Made by a program: the position numbers and the translations under genes. Below are positions 25,158-32,072 of a DNA stretch of 32,072 bases, in pieces. The notes under the pieces were generated by a model. That model was not told the origin of the DNA, made no database searches, and was given only the letters and a program-made list of their open reading frames with translations. Source of the stretch: Methanobacterium sp. UBA176 (lineage in GTDB: Archaea; Methanobacteriota; Methanobacteria; Methanobacteriales; Methanobacteriaceae); contig DAVZ01000065.1 of NCBI GenBank assembly GCA_002505765.1, positions 1 to 32,072 on the forward strand, written 5' to 3'. Within the stretch, counting starts at the first letter, position 1. The number at the start of each line of letters is the position of its first letter.

Positions 25158-26042
25158 ATGGTATTAGGAACATATAAAGAAGCACTTTCTGCAAGATCAA
25201 CCGATAAACAGATCCAGAAGATTTCACAAGATGGAGGAATAGTAACTGCGCTTCTGTCCTTCGCCCTTGATGAAAAAATTATCGATGGAGCAGTAGTAGC
25301 CGGACCTGGAGAAGACATGTGGAAACCAGTTCCAAAGGTTGCAATGACCTCTGACGAAATTTTAGCAGCAGCAGGTACCAAATACACACTTTCCCCAAAT
25401 GTATGGACATTGAAGGAAGCTGTAAGGCAATATGGTCTTGAAAAAGTTGGTACTGTAGCTATTCCATGTCAGACCATGGGTATAAGAAAAATGCAGTCAT
25501 ATCCATTTGGTGTAAGATTTGTAGCCGATAAAATTGCACTAATAGTCGGTATATACTGTATGGAAAACTTCCCATTTGAATCCCTGAGGACATTTATCTC
25601 AGAGAAAATGGGAGTTAGCCCAGAACTGGTTGAAAAAATGGACATAGGAAAAGGAAAATTCTGGGTACACACAGCAGATGAAACTTTAAGCATACCACTT
25701 AAAGAAACTCATGGATACGAACAAAACGGATGTAATGTCTGCTTGGATTACGTTGCAGAATTAGCAGACCTTTCAACAGGTTCTGTAGGTTCACCAGATG
25801 GCTGGTCAACAGTACTCACCAGAACAGATGCTGGTGACAGCATATTTAAACAGGCTGTTGAAGCTGGTCTAATTGAAACCAAACCTATGGCAGATGTAAA
25901 ACCTGGTTTAGGTCTTCTCGAAAAACTCGCCAAGGAGAAAAAAGAGAAAAACCAGAAAACCATTGATGACAGGATAGCAATAGGATTACCAGTTCCATAC
26001 AAAGCAAGTACAGAAAAAGAAGACCCACTGGCAAACTACTAA
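25158..26042 (+). CDS. frhB: Coenzyme F420-reducing hydrogenase, flavin subunit beta
   Basis: This 294-aa FrhB-family iron-sulfur flavoprotein binds FAD and reduces F420. Visible features are the N-terminal SQDGGIVTALLSFAL, AAAGTKYTLSPNV, the conserved AIPCQTMGIRKMQ, GIYCMENFPFESLRTF, and the Cys pair in NGCNVCLDYVAELAD, with TGSVGSPDGWSTV after it. I chose ATG 25158 (MVLGTYKEA) because AGGAGG at 25145-25150 is 7 nt away; the ATG at 25152 would be only 1 nt from it. It is the last gene of the operon and is followed by a hairpin and T-run. Confidence 0.95.
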   Translation: MVLGTYKEALSARSTDKQIQKISQDGGIVTALLSFALDEKIIDGAVVAGPGEDMWKPVPKVAMTSDEILAAAGTKYTLSPNVWTLKEAVRQYGLEKVGTVAIPCQTMGIRKMQSYPFGVRFVADKIALIVGIYCMENFPFESLRTFISEKMGVSPELVEKMDIGKGKFWVHTADETLSIPLKETHGYEQNGCNVCLDYVAELADLSTGSVGSPDGWSTVLTRTDAGDSIFKQAVEAGLIETKPMADVKPGLGLLEKLAKEKKEKNQKTIDDRIAIGLPVPYKASTEKEDPLANY

Positions 26043-26057
26043 GTCAAAAAAAAAAAT

Positions 26058-26088
26058 GTAGGAATATATTCCTACTTATTTTTTATTT
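26058..26088 (+). terminator. Terminator of the frh operon
   Basis: A perfect palindrome GTAGGAATATATTCCTAC (26058-26075) lies 15 nt after the frhB stop, preceded by an A-run and followed by a T-rich stretch (TTATTTTTTATTTT). The hairpin plus T-run fits transcription termination; archaeal terminators need chiefly the T-run. Confidence 0.7.
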
Positions 26089-26141
26089 TCTATAATCCCC
26101 AATTTTTATCTATTTAATAATTATCGATTTTGTTGGTTAAT

Positions 26142-26525
26142 ATGGATGTGATTACAGTTTTAGGGGCAATGATCCTTGCTTATGGGGGAGTGCTGGCAGT
26201 TTACTATCGTTTACTTTCAACCGAGAAAAAAAAGAAAACATCTGATCTGATGTTGAAAGGAATTAGAAGTATGCGTAGCGGTAATCTGGATAGAGCTTTG
26301 ATTTATTTTGAAACAGCCTATACATATTGCATGGAAACCGATAAAACTGATGGAGCTGCAGAAGCCCTATACTATTCTGGCCTTATATATAGAGAAAAAG
26401 GAGATATTGACGGGGCAGTACAGTATTTAAAATCTGCAGATAAATTATATTTTCAATTAAAAGATATTGAAGGTAATAAAAAGGTAAAAGACGCTATAAT
26501 ATCTATAAGAAGTTTAAAAAACTAA
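26142..26525 (+). CDS. Membrane-anchored tetratricopeptide repeat protein
   Basis: This 127-aa protein has an N-terminal membrane helix (TVLGAMILAYGGVLAVYYRL, about 5-24), a Lys-rich cytoplasmic junction, and two to three TPR units (about 38-105) with the canonical G..A/Y..A pattern: RSGNLDRALIYFETAYTYC, then AAEALYYSGLIYREKGDIDG and AVQYLKSADKLYFQL. TPR modules mediate protein binding; the partner is unknown. An upstream TTG start is possible, but ATG 26142 gives a compact anchor. No strong ribosome binding site is seen. The downstream gene starts 28 nt later on the same strand. Confidence 0.72.
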   Translation: MDVITVLGAMILAYGGVLAVYYRLLSTEKKKKTSDLMLKGIRSMRSGNLDRALIYFETAYTYCMETDKTDGAAEALYYSGLIYREKGDIDGAVQYLKSADKLYFQLKDIEGNKKVKDAIISIRSLKN

Positions 26526-26553
26526 ATTATTTTGATTTTATGGAGTATGAAAT

Positions 26554-27360
26554 ATGGAGTCTTTAAATTTAACTCCTGCAGAGTCATTGATGATCATTTC
26601 TCCAAAGTCCTCAGGAAATGAAATGATAAAACTTACCATAATGGATCTTGTTTTAAGAAGAGTTTTAAATATAAATATAGAAGGTAAAGAACCTAAATTC
26701 TTAAAAAAGCCATATAACACCATTATTGTAAGTAAAGGAGATTTAACTGGTATTGATCTTAAACCTCACGAGGAAATTTTAATTGATCTAATTTTAGAGC
26801 ATTCTAATTTAGAGTTAAAAGAATTCGCCGAGATGATGTATGATAGGTTTGATTCTACAGAATATAAAAATAAATTTTTGATTAATTACCTTGTAGATAA
26901 GGGTTATTTTAAAAGGCAGAGAAAAATGCTCCTTTCTTTAATTCCACATACAAGTTATGTGTTAACGGATAAAGGACTGGAAATAAAGGATAAGATAATT
27001 GAATTACTTGATGAGGCCAAATATTTAGATGAATGGATAAGAGAAGATTTAGGCAAAGCAAAGGCCTATTTGTCAGTTACCGGGACTCATATCCTTCTTT
27101 CAAACGTATACAAACTTGAAGATATCAGGAAATTTAACAGGATATTGTCTCAAATCAAACCCGAATCTAAAACCAGTGATTATTTCAGTTATTACCTTTA
27201 TGCAGTACCAATCGGTTATTTAGATGAATATGGAAATTTAGATAGTTTTGATTTTATAGATATCTCTGTTCTGGATAGTTTTGATTCATTCAACGATTTT
27301 TACAGTGATTTTGATTCTGTGGATGCAGAAGATGGAGGTGACGGTGGGGTAGGGGAATAA
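26554..27360 (+). CDS. Hypothetical protein with acidic Asp/Ser-rich tail, 268 aa
   Basis: I do not recognise this protein with certainty. Residues 1-35 (LTPAESLMIISPKSSGNEMI) and the following helices look like winged-helix-type units: IKLTIMDLVLRRVLNI, then FLINYLVDKGYFKRQRKML, then YVLTDKGLEIKDKIIEL. These resemble the conserved N-terminal region of archaeal and bacterial TIGR04222-type proteins. The last 40 residues are very rich in Asp, Ser, Phe and Gly (DSFDSFNDFYSDFDSV), with a GGDGGVG end. No membrane helix is present. It lies 28 nt after the TPR gene and is probably cotranscribed; context suggests the two work together. Confidence 0.65.
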   Translation: MESLNLTPAESLMIISPKSSGNEMIKLTIMDLVLRRVLNINIEGKEPKFLKKPYNTIIVSKGDLTGIDLKPHEEILIDLILEHSNLELKEFAEMMYDRFDSTEYKNKFLINYLVDKGYFKRQRKMLLSLIPHTSYVLTDKGLEIKDKIIELLDEAKYLDEWIREDLGKAKAYLSVTGTHILLSNVYKLEDIRKFNRILSQIKPESKTSDYFSYYLYAVPIGYLDEYGNLDSFDFIDISVLDSFDSFNDFYSDFDSVDAEDGGDGGVGE

Positions 27361-27419
27361 AGCATAACAATCTTATCATAGCTTAATTTTATAAATATTT
27401 TATTTTTATGGGTGTATTT

Positions 27420-27781
27420 ATGGAAATCCGTGTTTTAATTAAGAAGAAAAAAGCTAAAGGGATTACAGAACTTCATTAATATAAATTAATCGCTGAATTA
27501 AATGACTACCAATTCAAGCTTGTTCGAGCAAAAAGAGAATTTATCTGGCAGTCATCCAGAAACCGATGGGATGTTTTTTGTAGTTGAAGGAAGAATGCAG
27601 TTAGCATTTAGAGATAACATATTTGAGTTAAAAAGAAGGAGAATGGATTGTTGTTCCCAAAGGTAGAACACAAGCCAATTTGTAAAGAGGAATGTACAGT
27701 AATGGTGATTAACCAAGAGATACTCTTAATACAGGAAATGCAGGTGGATCTCTAACCGATACAGAATTAGAATGGATTTGA
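27420..27781 (+). pseudogene. Cupin-domain protein pseudogene
   Basis: Joined frames read MEIRVLIKKKKAKGITELH, an in-frame TAA, KLIAELNDYQFKLVRAKREF with IWQS after it, a frameshift, SHPETDGMFFVVEGRMQLAF, then RDNIFELK, a frameshift, EGEWIVVPKG, a frameshift, HKPICKEECTVMVIN, and finally NTGNAGGSLTDTELEW with a stop at 27779. This is a small single-domain cupin with the usual H(S)HPETDE..FVVEG metal-site motif and a PKG turn. One nonsense and at least three frameshift changes inactivate it. The gene is otherwise nearly full length, so the loss looks recent. Confidence 0.75.
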
Positions 27782-27906
27782 TAGTCCATGAGTTTATTAG
27801 CTGCTGCTGATCAAATATTATAGCCCAGCACCAAGTTTTCACAAATTTTTATGTCTTGATTGTTGATCAAAATTCTTACAGAATAATATAGTAGAATCAA
27901 AGGCTG

Positions 27907-28806
27907 CTACTCTGTTATGACCATGCATCCATCGCTTTCTACAATTACAGTATGCTCAGATTGTGCAACTACAGCATTACTTTTCTCCTTTAGCACGTGG
28001 TAAGGGTAAACAGCCCTTGAAGATATAAGCATCCGCATCGCGTTATTCAAATGATGTTCGCTGAATTGATCTTGAAGCCATCTTTGAGCAAAAGGAAAGT
28101 TTTTATAATTGCTTTTAATTTTGTTTAGAGCCTTCTTTGCATGCATTAATCTCATTGGTTTGTCCCTTAAGAATCTGAATATATGGGCCTGGTTCATGTC
28201 AGTAACTCTTCCTATTCCGTCAGTTGCAAATGGTTCTATGGCTAAAGCATCTCCTTCTTCGATTTTATGGGGATTATTTTCTTTAATATTTGGGACAGAA
28301 ACTCCTGAATGAAGTATCCATCTATCCATACTGTGACCGGTTAGATTTGAAACGGAATTAAATCCTTTTTCGTTTATGGTATTTTCTATGGCTTCACCCA
28401 CCTTCCCAATTTCTACACCGGCTTTTATAGTGCTAATTCCATTTTGAAGCGCCTCATAAGAAGCTTCTATCATTTTCAGGTGATAATCATGATTTTCTGA
28501 TTCATCACCAACAAGCACGCTTACAGCAGTATCAGCAATATAACCTTCCACATGGGCACCTAGATCAATTTTAACAAGGTTACCTGATTTAATAGTGCTT
28601 TCATCGTTTATTGGTGATGTATAATGCGCAGTTATCTCATTTATTGAAACATTACATGGAAATGCAGGATTTCCTCCAAGTTCTACTATTTTATTTTCTA
28701 CAAATTCAACCAGATCTATAATTTTAATATCTTCTTCAACGTAATCTACGGTGAGTTTTCTCACTTTTGAGACTATTTTACCGGCTTTTTTATACATTTC
28801 AATCAT
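27907..28806 (-). CDS. map: Methionine aminopeptidase, type II
   Basis: This cytoplasmic 299-aa metalloprotease removes the initiator Met from nascent proteins. All five metal ligands are visible: D81 in KIDLGAH, D92 in ADTAVS, H158 in TGHSMD, E191 in AIEPFA and E284 in AQSEHT; H61 in ITAHYTSP is the substrate-contacting His. The insert at about 205-270 (a helical region with HAKKALNKIKSNYKNFPFAQ) marks the type II, archaeal-eukaryotic form. Length fits archaeal homologues. It is transcribed alone, opposite to its neighbours. Confidence 0.95.
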   Translation of the reverse strand: MIEMYKKAGKIVSKVRKLTVDYVEEDIKIIDLVEFVENKIVELGGNPAFPCNVSINEITAHYTSPINDESTIKSGNLVKIDLGAHVEGYIADTAVSVLVGDESENHDYHLKMIEASYEALQNGISTIKAGVEIGKVGEAIENTINEKGFNSVSNLTGHSMDRWILHSGVSVPNIKENNPHKIEEGDALAIEPFATDGIGRVTDMNQAHIFRFLRDKPMRLMHAKKALNKIKSNYKNFPFAQRWLQDQFSEHHLNNAMRMLISSRAVYPYHVLKEKSNAVVAQSEHTVIVESDGCMVITE

Positions 28807-28857
28807 ATAATCACATATAATTTTAATTATTAGACTAATTCATTTTTAGATTTGTAT

Positions 28858-28873
28858 GGTTATATATTTTGAA
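28858..28873 (-). promoter_or_regulatory. TATA-like box of map
   Basis: On the - strand AAAATATATAACC lies about 55-65 nt upstream of the map start codon, a normal spacing for an archaeal TATA element with a leader of about 30 nt. This is pattern-based only. Confidence 0.4.
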
Positions 28874-29543
28874 TTCTTGCACTGACCATAAATATTTTAC
28901 TTCGTTATTTTTGGGCATTTTTACTCTAAAAAATGGAGGATTAATGCTTGAATAAGAATTTTAAGTTTATATAGAATTTTTATGTAGAAAAGAATTAGAT
29001 ATTGATTATATTCAAATTTAAAGCTCTTAACTAATAAATTATTATTATTATATTATTAAGTGTTTAATTTTTTTATGAAAAAATTTGTTTTTTAAAATTA
29101 AACAAATACAGGGTTATAAATTAATGGGTGTTGGAAAAATCTGTGAAAAATCTCAAAAAATCCGCAGGATTTTTGGAGCCCTCGAAAATCTATTATTTTT
29201 CGGGGCGTGGAAATCAGAGATTTTCGAATGCACAAATCGAAGCGTGGGAAACTTTAGTTTCGCTTTATGGAAAAATTTAATTTTTCTAAGATTTTGTTAG
29301 CTCTGATTTTTCGTTGAAGGAAAAGTGTTACCTGAAACCACAAAAAAAAAACTTTGTTTTTTGCAGGGCTTCGATTTTTTCCACAGTGAAAAATCTCAAA
29401 AAAAACTTTGTTTTTCCTAAGCTCTGATTCGCATGTCCAGGTTTCTGGGGCCAAAAAAAAAAAATTTTTGTTAGCCCTGATTTCATTTCTTTTTCAAACA
29501 GGATTTTATATTAAAAGAAGAAAAAATTAGACAATAATATTTC
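28874..29543. other. Gene-free AT-rich region with hairpin cluster
   Basis: No supported gene is present. Positions 28874-29100 are plain AT-rich DNA. Positions 29156-29416 hold hairpins: AAAAATCC/GGATTTTT (29156-29174, loop GCA), CGAAAA/TTTTCG (29183-29202), AAATC/GATTT (29211-29223, loop AGA), AAAAAAC/GTTTTTT (29346-29362, loop TTT) and a shorter AAAAAC/GTTTTT (29401-29415, loop TTT). Open frames across this area consist of these repeats and are not coding. Confidence 0.55.
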
Positions 29544-29593
29544 CAACTCCCCAATAACTTTACAACCCCCACGAATACAAAATTATTTATATA
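29544..29593 (+). promoter_or_regulatory. Repeated element copy C with TATA-like box
   Basis: CAACTCCCCAATAAC..TACAACC (29544-29568) is the most divergent copy of the repeated element. TTTATATAC follows at 29585-29593 after about 16 nt, preceded by a purine/AAAA stretch like a BRE. It would drive the coiled-coil gene pair from a start near 29620, leaving a leader of about 110 nt, longer than at the other copies. Confidence 0.4.
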
Positions 29594-29726
29594 CTTAATA
29601 TCAGGATTGAAAATTCACTTTATATTACACGATTTCTACATAAAGTATCTGAATTAATTTAAAGCCACTTTAAATGATTAAGCATAAATATATGCTTGGA
29701 CAAATTATTAACAAAAGGTGAATATT

Positions 29727-30152
29727 ATGGCGGATATTGCTACTCAAATTTCACAGAATATTGTCCCACTAATTATTGGTGTTCTGGCAGCGATTGTAAT
29801 TATCATTGTAGTTGTGGAGTGGAAAAGGGTCAGAGAATCACAGAACAATGTTGCACTTGTAGAGAAGCAGGTAGAGCTTAAAAAAATCTCTTTAGTTGAA
29901 AAAGACCTCGAATCCAAACGTCTCCTGGAAAATGCATTGCCTCTACCAAAGGAACAGCAGGAAAGACTGGCCAGTATAAGAAGAGATACTTCGGAAATCA
30001 TGAATAAGGTTGGATTTTTGCATGGTGAATTAAACGAGAGGATGGCTCGTCTTGAGGCAAGGGCAGAATATGGAAAGCTCCAAAAATTAATGAAAGACCT
30101 TGAAAATAAAGAAAAAGAACTTGATAAAAAAATAGAAAAGGGGAGGACTTAA
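29727..30152 (+). CDS. Membrane-anchored coiled-coil protein (first of a pair)
   Basis: This 141-aa protein has a short N-terminus, one membrane helix (IVPLIIGVLAAIVIIIVVVE, about 12-31), then a long charged helical region with heptads (about 36-70 and 92-141), interrupted near 74-85 by LPLPKEQQERL. ATG 29727 is supported by AAAGGTGA 5 nt upstream. The tail would be cytoplasmic by the positive-inside rule (WKRVR after the helix). Its function is unknown; it could be a scaffold or a partner of the next gene, which has the same design and starts 2 nt after this stop. Confidence 0.75.
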   Translation: MADIATQISQNIVPLIIGVLAAIVIIIVVVEWKRVRESQNNVALVEKQVELKKISLVEKDLESKRLLENALPLPKEQQERLASIRRDTSEIMNKVGFLHGELNERMARLEARAEYGKLQKLMKDLENKEKELDKKIEKGRT

Positions 30153-30154
30153 CC

Positions 30155-30703
30155 ATGACCGCCCTGGAATTATTTGCAATTCTGGTTTTAGCCGGAGCAA
30201 TTGTTGTACTTTTATACTATTACATTCAGGAAATGAAAAGAACTGGCAGTGCAGGTTTTGATACAGTAAAATCCAGTGTTACTACCATGGGAAAAGGAGT
30301 TTCTGAAGCAGGTAGCCGTGTTTCAGAAGGAATCTCCCAACAATACAGCAGCCGTAATGTTGAAGGAGAAAGTAGAATGTCAGGAGTAGGTGAAAGAGTA
30401 TCTGAAATGAGTAAAAAAACATGGGGAAGAGTTAAGGACGTTCCTATAAGTACAGATGTTCTATCCAGCAGAATAGACGAGTTTTTAAATGAACAAAGTG
30501 ATCAGCTTATAAAGGACTGGTCACTGGCCACAAAATCTGATGTAAATGAGCTTGAGAAAAGATACAGCAAAGTTTCCCGTGACGTGGATGAACTTGCCAA
30601 ACGATTTGATGAGTTTAGAGGCCATGCAAATAGGAAGTTTGAACATATTGAGAAAAGACTAAAAGTATTAGAGGATGAGGAAGAGCCTGAAATGTCCCAA
30701 TAA
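30155..30703 (+). CDS. Membrane-anchored coiled-coil protein (second of a pair)
   Basis: This 182-aa protein has an N-terminal membrane helix (LELFAILVLAGAIVVLLYYY, about 4-23), a Ser/Gly-rich amphipathic stretch (about 30-90) with repeated VSE.GSRVSEG-like units, and a C-terminal coiled coil (about 105-175) that includes DVNELEKRYSKVSRDVDELA and a following FDEFRGHANRKFEHIEKRLK, ending acidic. A GGGGAGG site precedes ATG 30155. No enzyme motif is seen. The gene pair is tightly coupled and probably encodes a hetero-oligomer at the cytoplasmic membrane face. Confidence 0.75.
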   Translation: MTALELFAILVLAGAIVVLLYYYIQEMKRTGSAGFDTVKSSVTTMGKGVSEAGSRVSEGISQQYSSRNVEGESRMSGVGERVSEMSKKTWGRVKDVPISTDVLSSRIDEFLNEQSDQLIKDWSLATKSDVNELEKRYSKVSRDVDELAKRFDEFRGHANRKFEHIEKRLKVLEDEEEPEMSQ

Positions 30704-31659
30704 CTTCAATTTTTTTAATGATAATATTGGAATTTTTTTAGGTATAAATAGTACTAAGTCTGTCTTATTTGGAAATTGATTAATTTCTATTGAGGCATAA
30801 GGGCTGCAGTTAATAGTTGTAGTTTAAGAAAAGAAATATGATTACATAAACATAAGAGCTATTTTACCTCTAAAATATTTAACCTCCTTCATTTTTTACC
30901 ATTCAGCAAGGGCATGTATGGCCTTTTGGAGCTGTAACCGGGTGATATGAGTAGCCCTGCCAAATGAGCATTCAGGGAAACGTATTTAATCACTGATTTT
31001 AATGTAAATCTGTGTAATCTGTCCATTTTCAATCCTTTTTCATGGTTAATTAGTTCCAATCCGCATCATGCCTCTTATATGTTTTAAGCATTTCCAAGCA
31101 CTGATTTTTAGTTTAAATTCTTTGACTAATCTTTGATAAAGCTTTTTAACATCTTTTTTGAGTTTTGATTTTTCAAAACTGCTTAAAGGGTAGTTTAACG
31201 GCTTAAAACCTTTCTAATTCGAAATAATGCATTCAAAAACTACGTTTTTAATGCCTGCAAATCTGAAAGATTTGCGGTTTGGAAATCCTAAATTTCCTCA
31301 ACGTCAAAATTCTTTGAATTTTGATAGTTTAGGAAGATAATAGGCATGATTTTAAGTCTAAAATACCTTTTACATAATTATTTTGACTGTAATAACCTTT
31401 ATATAAGATTAAATTATCCTCATACCGAATTAAATGCCTATTTTTCATTTCTTCCAAGATTTGGGTAAATATTAAGCGTATTTGGGAGATACTGGGTGAT
31501 TAAAAAGGCCAGTGGCCTCATGGCAAAGTATTCTGGAACTACAGTGAGCTGATATCCATATAAAAACCTTTAGACCAACTAAAACCCCATTCAACCTCCT
31601 TATCTTCCAGAGATTTTTCACTGATTTTCTTGTGGAAAAAATTCAAATCTTGAAAATCT
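30704..31659. other. Gene-free region with decayed frames and hairpin cluster
   Basis: T-runs just after 30703 may end the upstream transcript. On the - strand two short open stretches look like gene debris: 30896-30985 (PECSFGRATHITRLQLQKAI.. before a stop) and about 31058-31193 (KLKKDVKKLYQRL..). Neither has a start site. Positions 31161-31324 hold five hairpins: AGTTTTGA/TCAAAACT (31161-31180), AAAAAC/GTTTTT (31235-31249), GCAAATCT/AGATTTGC (31257-31275), GGAAAT/ATTTCC (31281-31297) and TCAAAATTC/GAATTTTGA (31304-31324). Confidence 0.5.
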
Positions 31660-31703
31660 GTCAAAATATTTGATTTTGACGTCCGAAAATTCTACGAATT
31701 TTC
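31660..31703. repeat. Two adjacent hairpins next to the transposase relic
   Basis: GTCAAAAT/ATTTTGAC at 31660-31680 and GAAAATTC/GAATTTTC at 31685-31703 (loop TAC) are both perfect. They directly abut the coding remnant that begins at about 31707. Confidence 0.6.
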
Positions 31704-31706
31704 TAC

Positions 31707-31890
31707 GACTTCGAGAAACTCACAAACTTCATGAGAGACCTCAATATAGCACGAACATCCAATTCCGTTGAAAATTACTAAAGAGAAACTGATCCAAACC
31801 AAATAAAGAGAATATACAAAACTGCTCAAGGAATATTTGCTATATGACCCAAAAAACGGAAAACTGGACAGGAAAACACAGAAAAATACT
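31707..31890 (+). pseudogene. C-terminal relic of a DDE-type transposase
   Basis: One frame reads DFEKLTNFMRDLNIARTSNS, then VENY, a stop, RETDPNQIKRIYKTAQGIFA and a second stop, and continues as KKRKTGQENTEK up to the repeated element at 31891. The RTSNSVENYY-type segment (N..E) followed by a basic helix is typical of the last part of archaeal insertion-sequence transposases, where the Glu completes the DDE triad. Two in-frame stops and the missing N-terminal part show it is dead. Family assignment is from memory of such proteins and not certain. Confidence 0.45.
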
Positions 31891-31939
31891 CAACACCCCA
31901 TAATTTACAGTTCCTCAAAATGGAAAGTATTATATATTA
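31891..31939 (+). promoter_or_regulatory. Repeated element copy D with TATA-like box
   Basis: CAACACCCCATAATTTACAG and TTCC (31891-31914) are followed after 13 nt by TATTATATATTA (31928-31939), preceded by GGAAAG, a BRE-like purine run. The start codon of the downstream secreted protein lies 77 nt after the element. The element sits exactly at the end of the transposase relic, which supports a transposon-end origin. Confidence 0.5.
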
Positions 31940-31990
31940 TTACATACTTACTCGAGTTATAATAGAATGTAATTCGGTGGGGTGGTAGTA

Positions 31991-32072
31991 ATGGATATTA
32001 AAAGGACTTTAGTTTTAATAAGTTTTTTTTCAACCTTAATTTTGTTAACCGGAGCTGTTTCTGCGGTTGATT
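31991..32072 (+). CDS. N-terminal part of a secreted protein (cut by window end)
   Basis: ATG 31991 is preceded by GGTGGGGTGGT, a good ribosome binding site. The 27 visible residues are a classical signal peptide: MDIKRT, a hydrophobic core LVLISFFSTLILLTGAVS and an AVSA-VD cleavage site at about residues 21-25. The mature protein lies outside the window, so no function can be given. Confidence 0.75.
   Translation, partial: MDIKRTLVLISFFSTLILLTGAVSAVD

Noticed and set aside
31058..31193. 45-residue Lys-rich open stretch on the - strand (KLKKDVKKLYQRL..)
   Set aside because: It has no start site and runs into a hairpin cluster; it may be gene debris but no family could be assigned.
31384..31400. 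Possible left inverted repeat (GACTGTAATAACC) pairing with element copy D
   Set aside because: Only about seven contiguous bases match the expected end sequence; too weak to define an element of about 530 bp.

Overview
The window looks like chromosomal DNA from a mesophilic, AT-rich hydrogenotrophic methanogen of the Methanobacteriales, most likely Methanobacterium or a close relative. The main evidence is a complete frhADGB operon for the F420-reducing [NiFe]-hydrogenase. Supporting evidence is an archaeal type II methionine aminopeptidase, a PAC2-family protein, tRNAs without encoded CCA, GGAGGTGAT-type ribosome binding sites and AT-rich TATA-like promoters.

Layout. Positions 1-560 hold decayed mobile DNA, including an IS630-type transposase remnant. 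Positions 872-6981 (+) carry a small unknown gene, then a probable operon of a GAPN-type aldehyde dehydrogenase, a zinc alcohol dehydrogenase and a P2-type cation ATPase. Positions 7379-13762 (-) are an accessory block: an ICMT-like membrane methyltransferase, two soluble methyltransferases, a GNAT acetyltransferase fused to an M50 membrane protease, a SpoIIM-like membrane protein, a frameshifted YhfC-like pseudogene, an anchored small domain protein and a membrane-anchored SagB-type flavoenzyme. Positions 14867-17497 (+) encode a second P-type ATPase with different ion-site residues. Facing it (17554-19299, -) is a translationally coupled trio: two DUF1538 membrane proteins and an atypical P-II-like regulator. 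Positions 19540-21096 hold a peptidase S51 pseudogene, a 66-bp tandem repeat and two tRNA-Arg genes. Positions 21191-28806 are the conserved core: PAC2 and PepSY proteins, frhADGB with a terminator, a TPR protein, an unknown acidic-tailed protein, a cupin pseudogene and map. Positions 28870-32072 are AT-rich with hairpin arrays, a pair of membrane-anchored coiled-coil genes, a transposase relic and the start of a secreted protein.

How the genes work together. FrhAGB oxidises H2 and reduces F420, and FrhD matures FrhA. The two P-type pumps and the DUF1538/P-II trio together suggest a cation-homeostasis region at 4.3-19.3 kb. GAPN and ADH are soluble NAD(P) oxidoreductases whose in vivo substrates are not fixed by sequence.

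Most unusual signals: (1) an element of about 24 bp (CAACACCC..TAACTTTACAGTCC) found four times on the + strand and once inverted. Each + copy lies about 15 nt upstream of a TATA-like box, and four of the five copies lie 69-83 nt before a start codon. It is either a regulatory site or a transposon end reused as a promoter. (2) The GNAT-M50 fusion. (3) The P-II-linked DUF1538 pair. (4) Clusters of near-perfect short-loop hairpins beside the repeated element. (5) Several recognisable but broken genes (IS630, YhfC-like, S51 peptidase, cupin), which show ongoing decay of accessory DNA.
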